64,000 nt of DNA from Klebsiella sp. RIT-PI-d (lineage in GTDB: Bacteria > Pseudomonadota > Gammaproteobacteria > Enterobacterales > Enterobacteriaceae), in NCBI RefSeq assembly GCF_001187865.1, contig NZ_LGIT01000004.1, positions 423,540 to 487,539 on the forward strand, read 5' to 3'. Every line of letters begins with the position of its first letter. Position 1 is the first letter of the stretch. Positions 38,787 through 50,309 of this stretch are shown in pieces. Below the pieces are notes generated by a model that did no database searches, was not told the origin of the DNA, and saw only the letters and a program-made list of their open reading frames with translations. The position numbers and the translations under genes are program-made.

Positions 38787-40328
38787 TTACCAGGACTGGG
38801 TTGCTTTGAAGGAATCGAGGATGCCTTTCAGCTTGCCTTCGATTTCGTCGTTATAGCCACCGGACTGGTTGATCTCTTGCATCAGCGGAGCGTGATCACG
38901 GTCAACATAAGCTAGCAGAGCAGCTTCGAAGTTACCGATTTTCGCCAGTTCTACATCAGCCAGATAGCCACGTTCAGCTGCAAACAGAACCAGAGACTGC
39001 TGCGCGACAGACATCGGCGCATACTGTTTCTGTTTCAGCAACTCGGTCACTTTCTGACCGTGGTCTAACTGCTTACGGGTTGCATCATCAAGGTCAGATG
39101 CAAACTGAGAGAACGCCGCCAGTTCACGATACTGCGCCAGAGCGGTACGAATACCACCGGACAGTTTCTTCATGATCTTGGTCTGTGCTGCACCACCCAC
39201 ACGGGATACGGAGATACCCGGGTTAACCGCAGGACGAATACCGGCGTTAAACAGGTTAGATTCCAGGAAGATCTGACCATCGGTAATCGAAATTACGTTA
39301 GTCGGAACGAACGCGGAAACGTCACCTGCCTGCGTTTCGATAATCGGCAGCGCAGTCAGTGAGCCAGTTTGCCCTTTCACTTCACCTTTGGTGAAGTTTT
39401 CAACGTATTCGGCGTTAACACGCGCAGCACGCTCCAGCAGACGTGAGTGGAGGTAAAATACGTCGCCCGGGAATGCTTCACGTCCTGGCGGACGACGGAG
39501 CAGCAGGGAGATCTGACGATAAGCAACAGCCTGCTTGGACAGGTCATCATAAATGATCAGTGCATCTTCGCCACGGTCACGGAAGTATTCGCCCATTGCG
39601 CAGCCTGCATACGGAGCCAGGTATTGCAGTGCAGCAGATTCAGATGCAGTTGCAACCACGACGATGGTGTTAGCCAGTGCGCCGTGCTCTTCCAGTTTAC
39701 GTACCACGTTAGAAATGGTGGACGCTTTCTGGCCGATAGCAACATAAATACATTTGATACCGGAATCGCGCTGGTTGATGATCGCATCAATCGCCAGTGC
39801 GGTTTTACCCGTCTGACGGTCGCCGATAACCAGTTCACGCTGGCCACGGCCGATTGGGATCATGGCATCGACAGATTTGTAACCCGTCTGTACCGGCTGG
39901 TCAACGGACTGACGGTCGATAACGCCCGGTGCGATAGCTTCAACAGCAGAAAAGCCGTCGTTATCAACCGGACCTTTACCATCAATCGGCGCACCCAGGG
40001 TGTTCAGAACACGCCCCAACAGGCCACGACCTACTGGAACTTCCAGGATACGACCCGTACATTTGACCTTCATGCCTTCGGCGAGGTCAGCGTACGGTCC
40101 CATCACAACCGCACCTACAGAGTCACGCTCAAGGTTCAGTGCGATAGCGTAACGGTTACCCGGCAGGGAGATCATTTCACCCTGCATACAATCGGCCAGG
40201 CCGTGGATACGGATAACACCGTCACTTACAGAAACAATAGTACCTTCGTTGTGAGCTTCACTCACTACATTGAACTGAGCAATGCGCTGCTTGATCAGTT
40301 CGCTGATTTCGGTTGAATTCAGTTGCAT
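38787..40328 (-). CDS. atpA: ATP synthase F1 alpha subunit
   Basis: Non-catalytic nucleotide-binding subunit of the F1 hexamer. 513 residues, as expected. The N-terminus [20 protein letters not shown] is typical; Walker A is GDRQTGKTA, and the arginine-finger region [17 protein letters not shown] is conserved. 12 bp after atpH. Confidence 0.97.
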   Translation of the reverse strand: MQLNSTEISELIKQRIAQFNVVSEAHNEGTIVSVSDGVIRIHGLADCMQGEMISLPGNRYAIALNLERDSVGAVVMGPYADLAEGMKVKCTGRILEVPVGRGLLGRVLNTLGAPIDGKGPVDNDGFSAVEAIAPGVIDRQSVDQPVQTGYKSVDAMIPIGRGQRELVIGDRQTGKTALAIDAIINQRDSGIKCIYVAIGQKASTISNVVRKLEEHGALANTIVVVATASESAALQYLAPYAGCAMGEYFRDRGEDALIIYDDLSKQAVAYRQISLLLRRPPGREAFPGDVFYLHSRLLERAARVNAEYVENFTKGEVKGQTGSLTALPIIETQAGDVSAFVPTNVISITDGQIFLESNLFNAGIRPAVNPGISVSRVGGAAQTKIMKKLSGGIRTALAQYRELAAFSQFASDLDDATRKQLDHGQKVTELLKQKQYAPMSVAQQSLVLFAAERGYLADVELAKIGNFEAALLAYVDRDHAPLMQEINQSGGYNDEIEGKLKGILDSFKATQSW

Positions 40329-40340
40329 GCTCCAGTCCCC

Positions 40341-40874
40341 TTAAGACTGCAAGACGTCTGCAAGGCGATCAAGACGGCCGCGTACGCTGCCATCAATGAC
40401 CATATCACCCGCCCGGATGATAATACCTGCCACTACAGACTTATCGATTTTGCAATTCAGCTTAACTTTGCGTGATAGACGTTTTTCCATCGCGGAACTG
40501 ATTTTCGCAAGCTGCTCGTCACTTAATGCGGTTGCAGAAGTGACATCTACCTCTGCGATAGCCTCACTGGCTGCACGCAGGTGGATAAACTGCTCAAGAA
40601 CATCGGGAAGCGCGTTCAGACGATTGTTTTCAGCCATCACCTGAATCAGGTTCTGACCATTTTCGTCCAACTGCTCACCACAGACTGCGATAAACGATTT
40701 GGCGAGCGTATCTGGTGCAAGTGCGCCAGAGAGAAGCTCGGCCATTTGTTCGTTTTTGGTAACCTCAGCGGCAAACGCCAGCATATCCTGCCAGCGCGCT
40801 ACACTTTGGTGTTCAACGGCAAAGTCAAAAGCTGCTTTGGCGTAGGGGCGAGCTACCGTTACAAATTCAGACAT
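40341..40874 (-). CDS. atpH: ATP synthase F1 delta subunit
   Basis: Links the top of F1 to the b-subunit stator. 177 residues with the family start [20 protein letters not shown] and C-terminal signature [20 protein letters not shown]. It lies between atpF and atpA. Confidence 0.97.
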   Translation of the reverse strand: MSEFVTVARPYAKAAFDFAVEHQSVARWQDMLAFAAEVTKNEQMAELLSGALAPDTLAKSFIAVCGEQLDENGQNLIQVMAENNRLNALPDVLEQFIHLRAASEAIAEVDVTSATALSDEQLAKISSAMEKRLSRKVKLNCKIDKSVVAGIIIRAGDMVIDGSVRGRLDRLADVLQS

Positions 40875-40888
40875 CAGCCCCTCCCTCC

Positions 40889-41359
40889 TTACAGTTCAGC
40901 GACAAGTTTATCCACGATGTCGCTGTTAGCAGCTTCATCCACGGAACGTTCGATGATCTTCTCGGCCCCGGCAATAGCCAGGATAGCAACTTGCTTACGC
41001 AGTTCTTCGCGAGCGCGTTTACGCTCAGCATCGATTTCTGCCTGAGCTTGCGCCACGATTTTTGCTCGTTCCTGCTCTGCTTCGGTTTTCGCTTCGTCCA
41101 GGATCTGAGAACGACGTTTGTTCGCCTGTTCAATGATTACCTGAGCTTCCGCCTTCGCTTTTTTCAGCTGGTCGGTCGCGCTGGCCTTAGCAAGGTCAAG
41201 GTCCTTATGTGCTCGTTCTGCAGAAGCAAGACCGTCAGCAATTTCTTTTTGACGTTTCTCAATGGCAGCCATTAATGGCGGCCATACATACTTCATACAG
41301 AACAGAACAAACAGGACAAACGCGATAGCCTGGCCGAGGATTGTTGCGTTAAGATTCAC
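40889..41359 (-). CDS. atpF: ATP synthase F0 subunit b
   Basis: Peripheral-stalk subunit. 156 residues: one N-terminal membrane helix ([20 protein letters not shown]) followed by a long charged coiled coil that dimerises ([20 protein letters not shown]). Usual length and position. Confidence 0.97.
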   Translation of the reverse strand: MNLNATILGQAIAFVLFVLFCMKYVWPPLMAAIEKRQKEIADGLASAERAHKDLDLAKASATDQLKKAKAEAQVIIEQANKRRSQILDEAKTEAEQERAKIVAQAQAEIDAERKRAREELRKQVAILAIAGAEKIIERSVDEAANSDIVDKLVAEL

Positions 41360-41403
41360 AGCACAATGCCTCTTATCTAGTTAATGTTCTGATATTGCTC
41401 TTA

Positions 41404-41682
<279 letters not shown>

Positions 41683-41706
41683 TTAAAACGTAGTAGTGTT
41701 GGTAAA

Positions 41707-42914
<1,208 letters not shown>

Positions 42915-42956
42915 CACGTTTTCACTCCTGCTCCCTAAGAGGTATGCCGCGAGTCG

Positions 42957-42986
42957 TATAAAACGTCCTTTGGGCTTTAGAGTCAA
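42957..42986 (-). promoter_or_regulatory. Predicted main promoter of the atp operon
   Basis: On the minus strand TTGACT (42981-42986), an 18-bp spacer and TTTATA (42957-42962) lie about 43 bp upstream of the atpI ATG, at the position of the known E. coli atp promoter. Confidence 0.65.
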
Positions 42987-43529
42987 GCATCAAAAAGCGG
43001 TCAAATTATACGGTGCGGTCCCGTGATTTCAAACAATAAGTAGCGAAAAGGTGAATAAATGTTTAAATAATTTTCTGGAGCGCTATTTTTCAACTTTTCA
43101 CCAAACCGTGAACCATCGGGTAAAACGGTAAATAACGCGAAACGCCTGATGATAAAGCGTGCACCAGATCACATAATAAACATTTCCAGTTTCATCGCTC
43201 CAGAGTAGTTCTGTGTATACCTGCATCCATCTCTATGATATTACGAGCTAAAAACAGTAAAATCGCTCAAAACAGCACCATTTTTACCCTAAAGTCTATA
43301 TTGACATTCATAATAAATATTTAACAAATCAATACCGTTCAGTTGGCTTATTTATAGCAGGCTGATATTTTCCATGTTGACTACTTTCATGGTTAACAAA
43401 AAGAGCGTAGTTAACAACAAGAAAACATCTCGTTAAGCCACAGTTAAATCAAACCTGACCAGTCCTTATTTATCACTAAAATATTTAACATCATATCAGG
43501 CATTTTTTTTCGACTTTTTTTGATAAAAA
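42987..43529. other. Intergenic region between atpI and rsmG
   Basis: About 540 bp, AT-rich with several T and A runs. I see no gene in it. It probably carries upstream atp regulatory DNA and the end of the mnmG-rsmG transcript. Confidence 0.6.
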
Positions 43530-44153
43530 TTAAATTTTATTGTGGCCCAAAAGCACAAGATGGCGCTCACCTTCAAGCTCGGGAACGCGGAGCTTAATAA
43601 CAGATTCGACAGCAAATTCAAGGGGAAGGTGAGCAATCTCGTCGTCCGGCAGCTGGCCTTTAAGCGCATAGAACCGTCCGTTGTCGCCAGGCAAATGGTG
43701 ACACCACTGAACCATATCAGTCAGTGAGGCAAATGCACGGCTGATGACGCCATCAAATGGCGGTTCAGCGGGGAAGTCCTCTACCCTGCTCTGTACGGGC
43801 TGCACATTGGTAAGCTGTAGCTCATGCTGTACCTGGCGCAGAAATCGTATCCGTTTGCCAAGGCTATCCAGCAACGTGAAATTTGCCTCAGGTCGCACGA
43901 TGGAGAGTGGAATTCCCGGTAAGCCCGGTCCCGTTCCAACATCGATAAACCGCGTTCCTTCCAGATAGGGTGCCACAACAACACTATCGAGAATATGACG
44001 AGTCAGCATTTCATCCGGGTTACGCACGGACGTCAGGTTGTACGCTTTATTCCACTTATGCAGCATATTCACATAGGCCACAAGCTGGTTTTTCTGGTGA
44101 TCGGAGAGCGAAATGTCTGCTTTATCCAGCAGACGAGAGAGTTTATTAAGCAC
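43530..44153 (-). CDS. rsmG: 16S rRNA m7G527 methyltransferase RsmG
   Basis: SAM-dependent enzyme that methylates G527 of 16S rRNA. 207 residues, standard length. SAM-binding motif [18 protein letters not shown] near residue 75. Formerly gidB; lies downstream of mnmG with a REP element between. Confidence 0.97.
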   Translation of the reverse strand: MLNKLSRLLDKADISLSDHQKNQLVAYVNMLHKWNKAYNLTSVRNPDEMLTRHILDSVVVAPYLEGTRFIDVGTGPGLPGIPLSIVRPEANFTLLDSLGKRIRFLRQVQHELQLTNVQPVQSRVEDFPAEPPFDGVISRAFASLTDMVQWCHHLPGDNGRFYALKGQLPDDEIAHLPLEFAVESVIKLRVPELEGERHLVLLGHNKI

Positions 44154-44203
44154 GGTAAATACCTGTCATTGTTTGCCTTAACCGGCGGCAGAACACGTCA
44201 CAG

Positions 44204-44228
44204 GCCCGATAAGCACTGCTTACCGGGC
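44204..44228. repeat. REP-type palindrome between mnmG and rsmG
   Basis: GCCCGATAAGC and GCTTACCGGGC arms around a short centre; a near-perfect palindrome in the gap between the two genes. Confidence 0.65.
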
Positions 44229-44241
44229 ACTTTTTAAATTA

Positions 44242-46131
44242 TCAGGCGCTGCGACGCAGCATTCCTTGTTTTTTTAGCCAGACCAGTAAAATCGAAATTG
44301 CAGCAGGCGTGATCCCTGAAATACGCGATGCCTGGCCGATAGATACCGGTTTATGATCGTTAAGCTTGGCGATCACCTCGTTCGAGAGTCCGGAAACCTG
44401 TCGATAGTCGAGGGTGGCAGGCAGCAGGGTATTCTCATTGCGCTGCTGTTTTTCGATTTCATCCTGCTGACGCGCAATGTAGCCCTCGTATTTAACCTGA
44501 ATCTCAACCTGTTCTGCTGCCTGCATATCATCCAGCGCTGGCGCAAATGGTGACAGAGTAGTCAATTGTTGATAGGTCATTTCCGGGCGGCGCAACAGGT
44601 CTTCGCCGTTCGCTTCACGAGAAAGCGGCGCAGCAAGGTGAGCGTTCACTTCGGGTGCAGCCTCAGCTGACGGCGAAACCCAGGTTGCTTTTAAACGCTG
44701 ACGTTCGCGCTCAATGTTTTCCAGTTTTTCGTTATAACGTGCCCAACGCGCATCGTCTACCAGGCCTAATTCGCGACCCGCTTCAGTCAAACGCAGATCG
44801 GCGTTATCTTCACGTAGCATCAGGCGATACTCGGCACGTGAAGTAAACATGCGGTACGGCTCTTTGGTACCCAGGGTACACAAATCGTCAACCAGCACGC
44901 CCAGATAAGCCTGATCGCGACGCGGTGCCCAGCCCTCTTTTTCAGCAGAATAGCGTGCGGCGTTAAGTCCTGCCAGCAGCCCCTGAGCAGCAGCTTCTTC
45001 GTAACCGGTCGTACCGTTAATCTGACCTGCAAAAAACAGCCCGTGGATAAATTTACTCTCAAGCGTTGGCTTCAGGTCACGCGGATCGAAGAAGTCATAC
45101 TCGATGGCATAACCAGGACGAACAATTTTTGCGTTTTCCATGCCCTGCATTGAACGGACGATTTGTATCTGTACATCGAATGGTAGACTAGTGGAAATTC
45201 CGTTCGGGTAAATTTCATTCGAGGTAAGCCCTTCCGGCTCCAGGAAGATCTGGTGCTGGTTACGATCGGCAAAGCGCATAACTTTGTCTTCGATAGAAGG
45301 ACAGTAACGCGGGCCGATCCCTTCAATGACGCCAGCATACATCGGGCTGCGATCCAGATTAGCACGGATCACATCGTGCGTTTTTTCGTTAGTGTAGGTG
45401 ATATAACACGGCACCTGACGCGGATGCTGATCCACCGATCCCATGAACGAAAATACTGGCGTCGGGTTATCGCCGTGTTGCTGTGCCAGTACGCTAAAAT
45501 CGATAGTACGTGCATCAATTCGTGGTGGCGTACCCGTCTTCAGGCGGTTAACACGCAGTGGCAGTTCCCGCAGACGCTGTGAAAGGGAAATTGACGGCGG
45601 ATCGCCAGCACGGCCACCGCTATAATTATCCAGTCCAATATGGATCTTACCGTCGAGAAATGTTCCGACTGTCAGCACGACAGCTTTCGCCCGGAATTTA
45701 AGCCCCATTTGGGTCACCGCACCGACGACACGATCGTTTTCGACGATCAGATCTTCGACCGCCTGCTGGAAGATCATCAGGTTAGGCTGATTCTCCAGGG
45801 CAGTACGCACCGCCTGCCGATAAAGCACACGATCTGCCTGCGCTCGCGTGGCCCGTACAGCAGGACCTTTGCTTGCGTTTAGTATCCTAAACTGAATGCC
45901 TGCATGATCGATCGCTTTTGCCATCAATCCGCCAAGTGCATCGACTTCTTTTACCAGGTGTCCTTTCCCAATGCCGCCAATGGCCGGATTGCAGCTCATC
46001 TGCCCCAACGTGTCGATATTATGCGTCAAGAGAAGGGTCTGCTGACCCATGCGTGCTGCGGCCATTGCAGCCTCAGTGCCTGCATGACCCCCGCCAATGA
46101 TGATGACGTCAAAAGGATCCTGATAAAACAT
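44242..46131 (-). CDS. mnmG: tRNA U34 carboxymethylaminomethyl synthesis enzyme MnmG
   Basis: FAD-dependent partner of MnmE in wobble-uridine modification. 629 residues, the usual length. The FAD-binding motif [17 protein letters not shown] is near residue 13. [16 protein letters not shown] and the [20 protein letters not shown] segment are family signatures. It is the gene left of oriC, and its leftward transcription starts close to the origin. Confidence 0.97.
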   Translation of the reverse strand: MFYQDPFDVIIIGGGHAGTEAAMAAARMGQQTLLLTHNIDTLGQMSCNPAIGGIGKGHLVKEVDALGGLMAKAIDHAGIQFRILNASKGPAVRATRAQADRVLYRQAVRTALENQPNLMIFQQAVEDLIVENDRVVGAVTQMGLKFRAKAVVLTVGTFLDGKIHIGLDNYSGGRAGDPPSISLSQRLRELPLRVNRLKTGTPPRIDARTIDFSVLAQQHGDNPTPVFSFMGSVDQHPRQVPCYITYTNEKTHDVIRANLDRSPMYAGVIEGIGPRYCPSIEDKVMRFADRNQHQIFLEPEGLTSNEIYPNGISTSLPFDVQIQIVRSMQGMENAKIVRPGYAIEYDFFDPRDLKPTLESKFIHGLFFAGQINGTTGYEEAAAQGLLAGLNAARYSAEKEGWAPRRDQAYLGVLVDDLCTLGTKEPYRMFTSRAEYRLMLREDNADLRLTEAGRELGLVDDARWARYNEKLENIERERQRLKATWVSPSAEAAPEVNAHLAAPLSREANGEDLLRRPEMTYQQLTTLSPFAPALDDMQAAEQVEIQVKYEGYIARQQDEIEKQQRNENTLLPATLDYRQVSGLSNEVIAKLNDHKPVSIGQASRISGITPAAISILLVWLKKQGMLRRSA

Positions 46132-46221
46132 GGTGATTTGCCTCGCGTAAAGCGGTGGTGAAAAGGATTGAAGCCCGGGCCGTGGATTCTACTCAACTTT
46201 AGTCGATCGAGAAAGCACCAC

Positions 46222-46495
46222 GATCCTGACTATTAAATAAAGAAGATCTTTATATAGAGATCTTTTCTATTATGATCTCTTATTAGGATCGCCATCTCTT
46301 GTGGATAAGTCCGATCCTCTGTTAAAGATCATATCTTTAGGAAGGATCGTTAGCTGTGAATGATCGGTGATCCTGCTCAGTATAAGCTGGGATCAAAAGG
46401 GCGGGTTATGCACAACTCAAAAAGTGAACAAACGTTATTCTCTGGATAACTACCGGTTGATCATAGCTTTTAAGCATAGTTATCCACAGTTGATC
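46222..46495. other. oriC: Chromosomal replication origin oriC
   Basis: The DNA-unwinding element has three AT-rich 13-mers: GATCTTTATATAG (46245-46257), GATCTTTTCTATT (46259-46271) and GATCTCTTATTAG (46274-46286). DnaA boxes follow: R1 TGTGGATAA (46300-46308), R2 TTATGCACA (46406-46414), R3-like TCTGGATAA (46441-46449) and R4 TTATCCACA (46480-46488). GATC sites for Dam/SeqA are dense. Order and spacing match the E. coli origin. R2 differs by one base from the E. coli TTATACACA but still fits TTATNCACA. Confidence 0.96.
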
Positions 46496-46504
46496 GCACG
46501 ATCT

Positions 46505-46954
46505 TTAATCATTTTTGAGTAAATTAATCCATGAGCCGAGCCAAATTTCTGCCGGATCTTCTGGAATGTCATGTTCAAGCACGTTGATCTTCAGCGTTTC
46601 GCCGATCTGTTTGGCTCCGCAGATCTTCATTTCAGCGTCCAGTTTCTCGATCGCACCACAGAACGTGTCATATTCCCGACTGCCTAAACCGATAGCACCA
46701 AATTGGACCTGACTAAGGTCTGGATGTTGTGCTTTAAGATCGTCAAAAAGAGGCTGGATGTTGTCAGGCAGATCGCCCGCACCATGTGTGGAGCAGATAA
46801 CCAACCAGATCCCGGCAGCGGACAGTTCCTCCAGTAGTGGACCATGTAGTGTTTCGGTAGAAAAACCGGCATCTTCAAGCTTTTCAGCCAGGTGATCCGC
46901 TACATATTCGGCACCACCAAGCGTGCTGCCGCTAATAAGAGTTATGTCTGCCAT
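46505..46954 (-). CDS. mioC: Flavodoxin-like protein MioC
   Basis: FMN-containing flavodoxin-type protein reported to support biotin synthase activity in vitro. 149 residues. FMN phosphate loop SGSTLGGAEYVAD near residue 8, and ICSTHGAGDLPDN. Transcription runs into oriC, and this can influence origin firing. Confidence 0.95.
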   Translation of the reverse strand: MADITLISGSTLGGAEYVADHLAEKLEDAGFSTETLHGPLLEELSAAGIWLVICSTHGAGDLPDNIQPLFDDLKAQHPDLSQVQFGAIGLGSREYDTFCGAIEKLDAEMKICGAKQIGETLKINVLEHDIPEDPAEIWLGSWINLLKND

Positions 46955-47013
46955 AAGAAGCTCATCCTGTTAAAGAGGCGCTATTGTACTCTGTGGACGA
47001 GCTGGGATCTACC

Positions 47014-47022
47014 TGTGGATAA
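47014..47022 (+). promoter_or_regulatory. DnaA box upstream of mioC
   Basis: Perfect TGTGGATAA, about 60 bp upstream of the mioC ATG. A weaker relative (TGTGGACGA) lies about 22 bp closer to the gene. In E. coli DnaA binding here represses mioC transcription. Confidence 0.8.
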
Positions 47023-47127
47023 TATGAGTATGAAGAAAAGTTTATATATTCTCTGTCGAGCATTATTTGAAATATGGACTGCGGGTTTCTGAATATATTC
47101 AGTTATTCGTATAAGAAGGAGAGAATC

Positions 47128-47760
47128 ATGCTATGCACCAGCGCCAATCGATCATTTAATAACATTCATTTTGCTACTGTATCTCATACCCGAAACGTTA
47201 GCAGAATACAATCCAGTAATAGTGAACAGGCAAACGCAGGCTCCAGATTCAGCTCATTTGCCGCCACATTAAAAAAAGTAGTTAATGTGCCTTTTGACTT
47301 CTTTAAATCTCAACCCCAACTGATTGCCGGCATTGGAATTGCAATGACAGCGATTGGTGGTCTGACCGATAAGTCGACTGCCATGGGTATAGGAATGGCG
47401 CTTACTGCTGCCGGCACGCTGGGATATATGTCCAATATTCATGCTGAGAATAAGGCAATGAATGAGGCAACGAATAAGTCAACCAATGAGGCAGGGTATA
47501 AGGAAATTTATCAGGAAAATGATAAGGCAGATTATGAGGTAATTAATGAGGCAACGAATGAAGTAGTTGATGAGGCAAAGTATGAGGCAATCAAGGAGGA
47601 AATCAATCAGGCAATCGATAAGGCAATCAAGGATTCAATTAAGGAGGTGGTCATTGGTGCACTCAATGAGGTAGTGAATGAGGTAGCGAATGAGGCAAGG
47701 GATAAGGAAAAGAAAAAGCTAATGGGTACGTTCTTTGATGAGGCCAACTCTCCAGCGTAA
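47128..47760 (+). CDS. Orphan protein with hydrophobic module and tetrapeptide repeats (paralogue A)
   Basis: 210 residues from the ATG at 47128, 7 nt after AAGGAG; an in-frame extension to 47074 has no such site. Residues 1-40 are polar (Ser/Asn-rich). Residues 42-112 form a module shared with the next gene: TLKKVVNVP, then a Gly-rich hydrophobic hairpin (LIAGIGIAMTAIGGLT and MGIGMALTAAGTLGYM). Residues 111-194 are 21 tetrapeptide units of the pattern x-[N/D/K/Y]-[E/K/Q]-[A/V/E/S]. There is no Sec signal. The gene is AT-richer than its neighbours and absent from this site in E. coli K-12. Possible roles: secreted or membrane-inserting protein. I do not recognise the family. Confidence 0.72.
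   Translation: MLCTSANRSFNNIHFATVSHTRNVSRIQSSNSEQANAGSRFSSFAATLKKVVNVPFDFFKSQPQLIAGIGIAMTAIGGLTDKSTAMGIGMALTAAGTLGYMSNIHAENKAMNEATNKSTNEAGYKEIYQENDKADYEVINEATNEVVDEAKYEAIKEEINQAIDKAIKDSIKEVVIGALNEVVNEVANEARDKEKKKLMGTFFDEANSPA
47458..47709 (+). repeat. 12-bp tandem coding repeat (21 units)
   Basis: Degenerate 12-bp unit with consensus NNN-RAT-RAG-GYA (for example AATGAGGCAACG), in frame, giving the tetrapeptide repeat of paralogue A. It runs from codon 111 to 194 without a break. Confidence 0.9.
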
Positions 47761-47814
47761 AAGTGGAGTGAGTATGTTAACTATAATATCTATATAATAT
47801 AAAAGGAAAATTTT

Positions 47815-48768
47815 ATGCCAGTTTCAAACGCTGTTGCATCAGGTTATTACCGTATTTCTGCTGCGGCATCCCACGCGAAAGACGCCGTCGAAGGAAAATA
47901 CAGTGATATTAAACAGTCGAGCATAGGTTCTAAAGTCAACACATTTGCCGCTACGTTAAAAAAAGTCGTCAATGTGCCTATTAACTTTGTTAAATCTCAC
48001 CCTAAACTGATTGCTGGTGTTGGGATCGCCACGACGGCGATTGGCGGTTTAACCGCTAATCCGGCAGCCATTGGTATTGGAATTGCGCTTATCGGTGTTG
48101 GAACGCTGGGATATATGTCCAGTCGTCATGCTGAGAGTAAGGCCATGAACCAGACCACAATCGATATACTACAAAATCCCAATAAAGTCCTGGAAATGAG
48201 GCATGAGAGCGCGGTTGCCTTTTTGCAAAAGGCAACTGAAAAATATGATTCAGCTCTGGCATCCTTTAAAAAAGTTCAGGCAGAAGTGAATAAAGCACAA
48301 GACGATGTCGATAAAGCAAAAACTGAGGCTAATAACGCCTCTAAAAATCCTCAAAAAGCGCAAGACAGGCTTAGCGCAAAAGAAGCCTTGTTAGCCGAGG
48401 CCGCAATCAAATCCGGTAAAAAAGTTGATGCCTTACAGATCGCCTCATTAAATGTTGCGCAGGCAAAAGTATTTGTCGCCGCCACTAAGTATGAGTTTGC
48501 AGAAAGTCAACTGGATGAGTTGCAAACTGAATACCTCAATCTTCCTGAAAATGAAGTAGGGGATCGTACTGAGCTGGATGTAGGTGGCAAAGTGCAGGAA
48601 GCGCGGCTGGAACTGATGAAAGCAAAGCAGGATTTAGCGAATGAAATAGCTGTCCAGCAAGCCGCCAGAAAGACAACACCTTCTTCTGTTGAAGAATCAG
48701 GCCAGGATCAAGGACGAACAGGACGGCATATCGGATCCTGCAGCACGACTAGTGTCTCAGTTGACTGA
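47815..48768 (+). CDS. Orphan protein with the shared hydrophobic module and a coiled-coil tail (paralogue B)
   Basis: 317 residues. An AAAAGGA site precedes the ATG. Residues 42-112 match paralogue A at the same positions with no gap (FAATLKKVVNVP, LIAGVGIATTAIGGLT, GTLGYMSSRHAESKAMN). Residues 125-285 are charged and helical, with probable coiled coils (KVQAEVNKAQDDVDKAKTEA, EARLELMKAKQDLANEIAV). The last 20 codons (48708-48768) are antisense to the 3' end of asnC, so the original C-terminus may be lost. There is no signal peptide. Function unknown. Confidence 0.72.
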   Translation: MPVSNAVASGYYRISAAASHAKDAVEGKYSDIKQSSIGSKVNTFAATLKKVVNVPINFVKSHPKLIAGVGIATTAIGGLTANPAAIGIGIALIGVGTLGYMSSRHAESKAMNQTTIDILQNPNKVLEMRHESAVAFLQKATEKYDSALASFKKVQAEVNKAQDDVDKAKTEANNASKNPQKAQDRLSAKEALLAEAAIKSGKKVDALQIASLNVAQAKVFVAATKYEFAESQLDELQTEYLNLPENEVGDRTELDVGGKVQEARLELMKAKQDLANEIAVQQAARKTTPSSVEESGQDQGRTGRHIGSCSTTSVSVD

Positions 48769-49166
48769 ATTTCATCGATTGTCTGGATCTTATTAATCAG
48801 AACATGCTGTAGCGCATCGATCGATTTGCACATAACTTTAATAAAGATGCTGTAGTGACCGGTGGTGTAATACGCTTCGGTCACTTCATCAAGGCTTTCC
48901 AGCCTTGCCAGCGCAGAAGGGTAGTCTTTTGCGCTCTTTAGAATGATACCGATAAAGCATCCTACATCGTAACCCAGCTTTTTGGGGCTGACATCAATGC
49001 GTGCGCCGGTAATAATGCCTGCCTGCTTCATCTTTTCCACACGAACGTGAATGGTCCCCGGACTGACGCCAAACTGCTTGGCTAATTCAGCATAGGCAGT
49101 ACGGGCATTTTCCATCAGGGCATCCAGAATGCTGCGATCCAGATTGTCGATTTGATAATTTTCCAT
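48708..49166 (-). CDS. asnC: AsnC transcriptional regulator
   Basis: Lrp/AsnC-family activator of asnA, responding to asparagine. 152 residues with an N-terminal helix-turn-helix (AKQFGVSPGTIHVRVEKM) and a C-terminal ligand-binding domain (RIDVSPKKLGYDVGCFIGI). The last residues (DPICRPVRP) differ from the E. coli end I remember, in exactly the stretch that overlaps the converging paralogue B gene. Confidence 0.96.
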   Translation of the reverse strand: MENYQIDNLDRSILDALMENARTAYAELAKQFGVSPGTIHVRVEKMKQAGIITGARIDVSPKKLGYDVGCFIGIILKSAKDYPSALARLESLDEVTEAYYTTGHYSIFIKVMCKSIDALQHVLINKIQTIDEIQSTETLVVLQDPICRPVRP

Positions 49167-49316
49167 AGCTTTTTCTTATGAAGAATAATGATTCTGTCTA
49201 TTTTAGCGCATTATTTTAACGAATCAAAAGTCAGGATGGCTTTTTCTTTGTGGATTATTGAATTGCACCCGCTTTTTGTTGCTTAATCATATCCAACAGG
49301 ACGCAGGAGTATAAAA

Positions 49317-50309
49317 ATGAAAACCGCTTATATCGCAAAACAACGCCAGATCAGTTTCGTTAAATCCCACTTTTCCCGACAGCTGGAAGAGAAACTGGGC
49401 CTGATTGAAGTACAGGCTCCGATTCTGAGCCGTGTCGGGGACGGAACGCAGGATAACTTATCGGGCTGTGAAAAAGCGGTGCAGGTTAAAGTGAAAACGC
49501 TGCCAGACGCCTGTTTCGAAGTGGTTCACTCACTGGCGAAATGGAAACGTCAAACCCTGGGACAACACGACTTCAGCGCGGGCGAAGGGCTATACACGCA
49601 CATGAAAGCCCTTCGCCCCGATGAAGACCGACTGACCGCCATTCATTCCGTTTATGTTGATCAGTGGGACTGGGAACGCGTGATGGGTGATGGCGAACGT
49701 CACATTGCCACGCTGCATTCTACCGTTGAGGCTATCTGGTCCGGTATTAAAGCGACCGAAGCGGCAGTGAGTAAAGAATTTGGTCTGACACCGTTCCTGC
49801 CAGATCGGATCCACTTTGTTCATAGTCAGGATCTGCTGTCCCGTTTCCCGGATCTTGATGCTAAAGGGCGTGAACGGGCGATCGCGAAAGAGCTGGGCGC
49901 GGTATTCCTGATCGGTATCGGTGGAAAACTGTCTGACGGGCAGCGTCACGATGTTCGTGCGCCAGATTATGATGACTGGAGTTCAGCCAGCGCTTCCGGC
50001 TGTGCTGGTTTGAACGGTGATATTCTGGTCTGGAACCCGATTCTGGAAGATGCTTTTGAACTGTCTTCTATGGGGATCCGCGTGGATGCCGAAACGCTAA
50101 AACGCCAGTTAGCATTAACGGGTGATGAAGATCGCCTGAAGCTCGAGTGGCATCAGGCGCTGCTGCGCGGTGAAATGCCGCAGACTATTGGCGGCGGTAT
50201 TGGGCAGTCGCGTTTGACAATGCTGTTGCTACAGTTACCGCATATTGGCCAGGTTCAGTGTGGCGTGTGGCCCGCGCAGGTTCGTGAAAGCGTCTCTGCG
50301 CTACTGTAA
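49317..50309 (+). CDS. asnA: Asparagine synthetase A
   Basis: Ammonia-dependent asparagine synthetase, related to class II aminoacyl-tRNA synthetases. 330 residues, the usual length, starting [20 protein letters not shown]. Conserved [18 protein letters not shown] and the C-terminal [15 protein letters not shown] motif. Divergent from asnC across a 150-bp gap where AsnC acts; stops one base before convergent viaA. Confidence 0.97.
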   Translation: MKTAYIAKQRQISFVKSHFSRQLEEKLGLIEVQAPILSRVGDGTQDNLSGCEKAVQVKVKTLPDACFEVVHSLAKWKRQTLGQHDFSAGEGLYTHMKALRPDEDRLTAIHSVYVDQWDWERVMGDGERHIATLHSTVEAIWSGIKATEAAVSKEFGLTPFLPDRIHFVHSQDLLSRFPDLDAKGRERAIAKELGAVFLIGIGGKLSDGQRHDVRAPDYDDWSSASASGCAGLNGDILVWNPILEDAFELSSMGIRVDAETLKRQLALTGDEDRLKLEWHQALLRGEMPQTIGGGIGQSRLTMLLLQLPHIGQVQCGVWPAQVRESVSALL

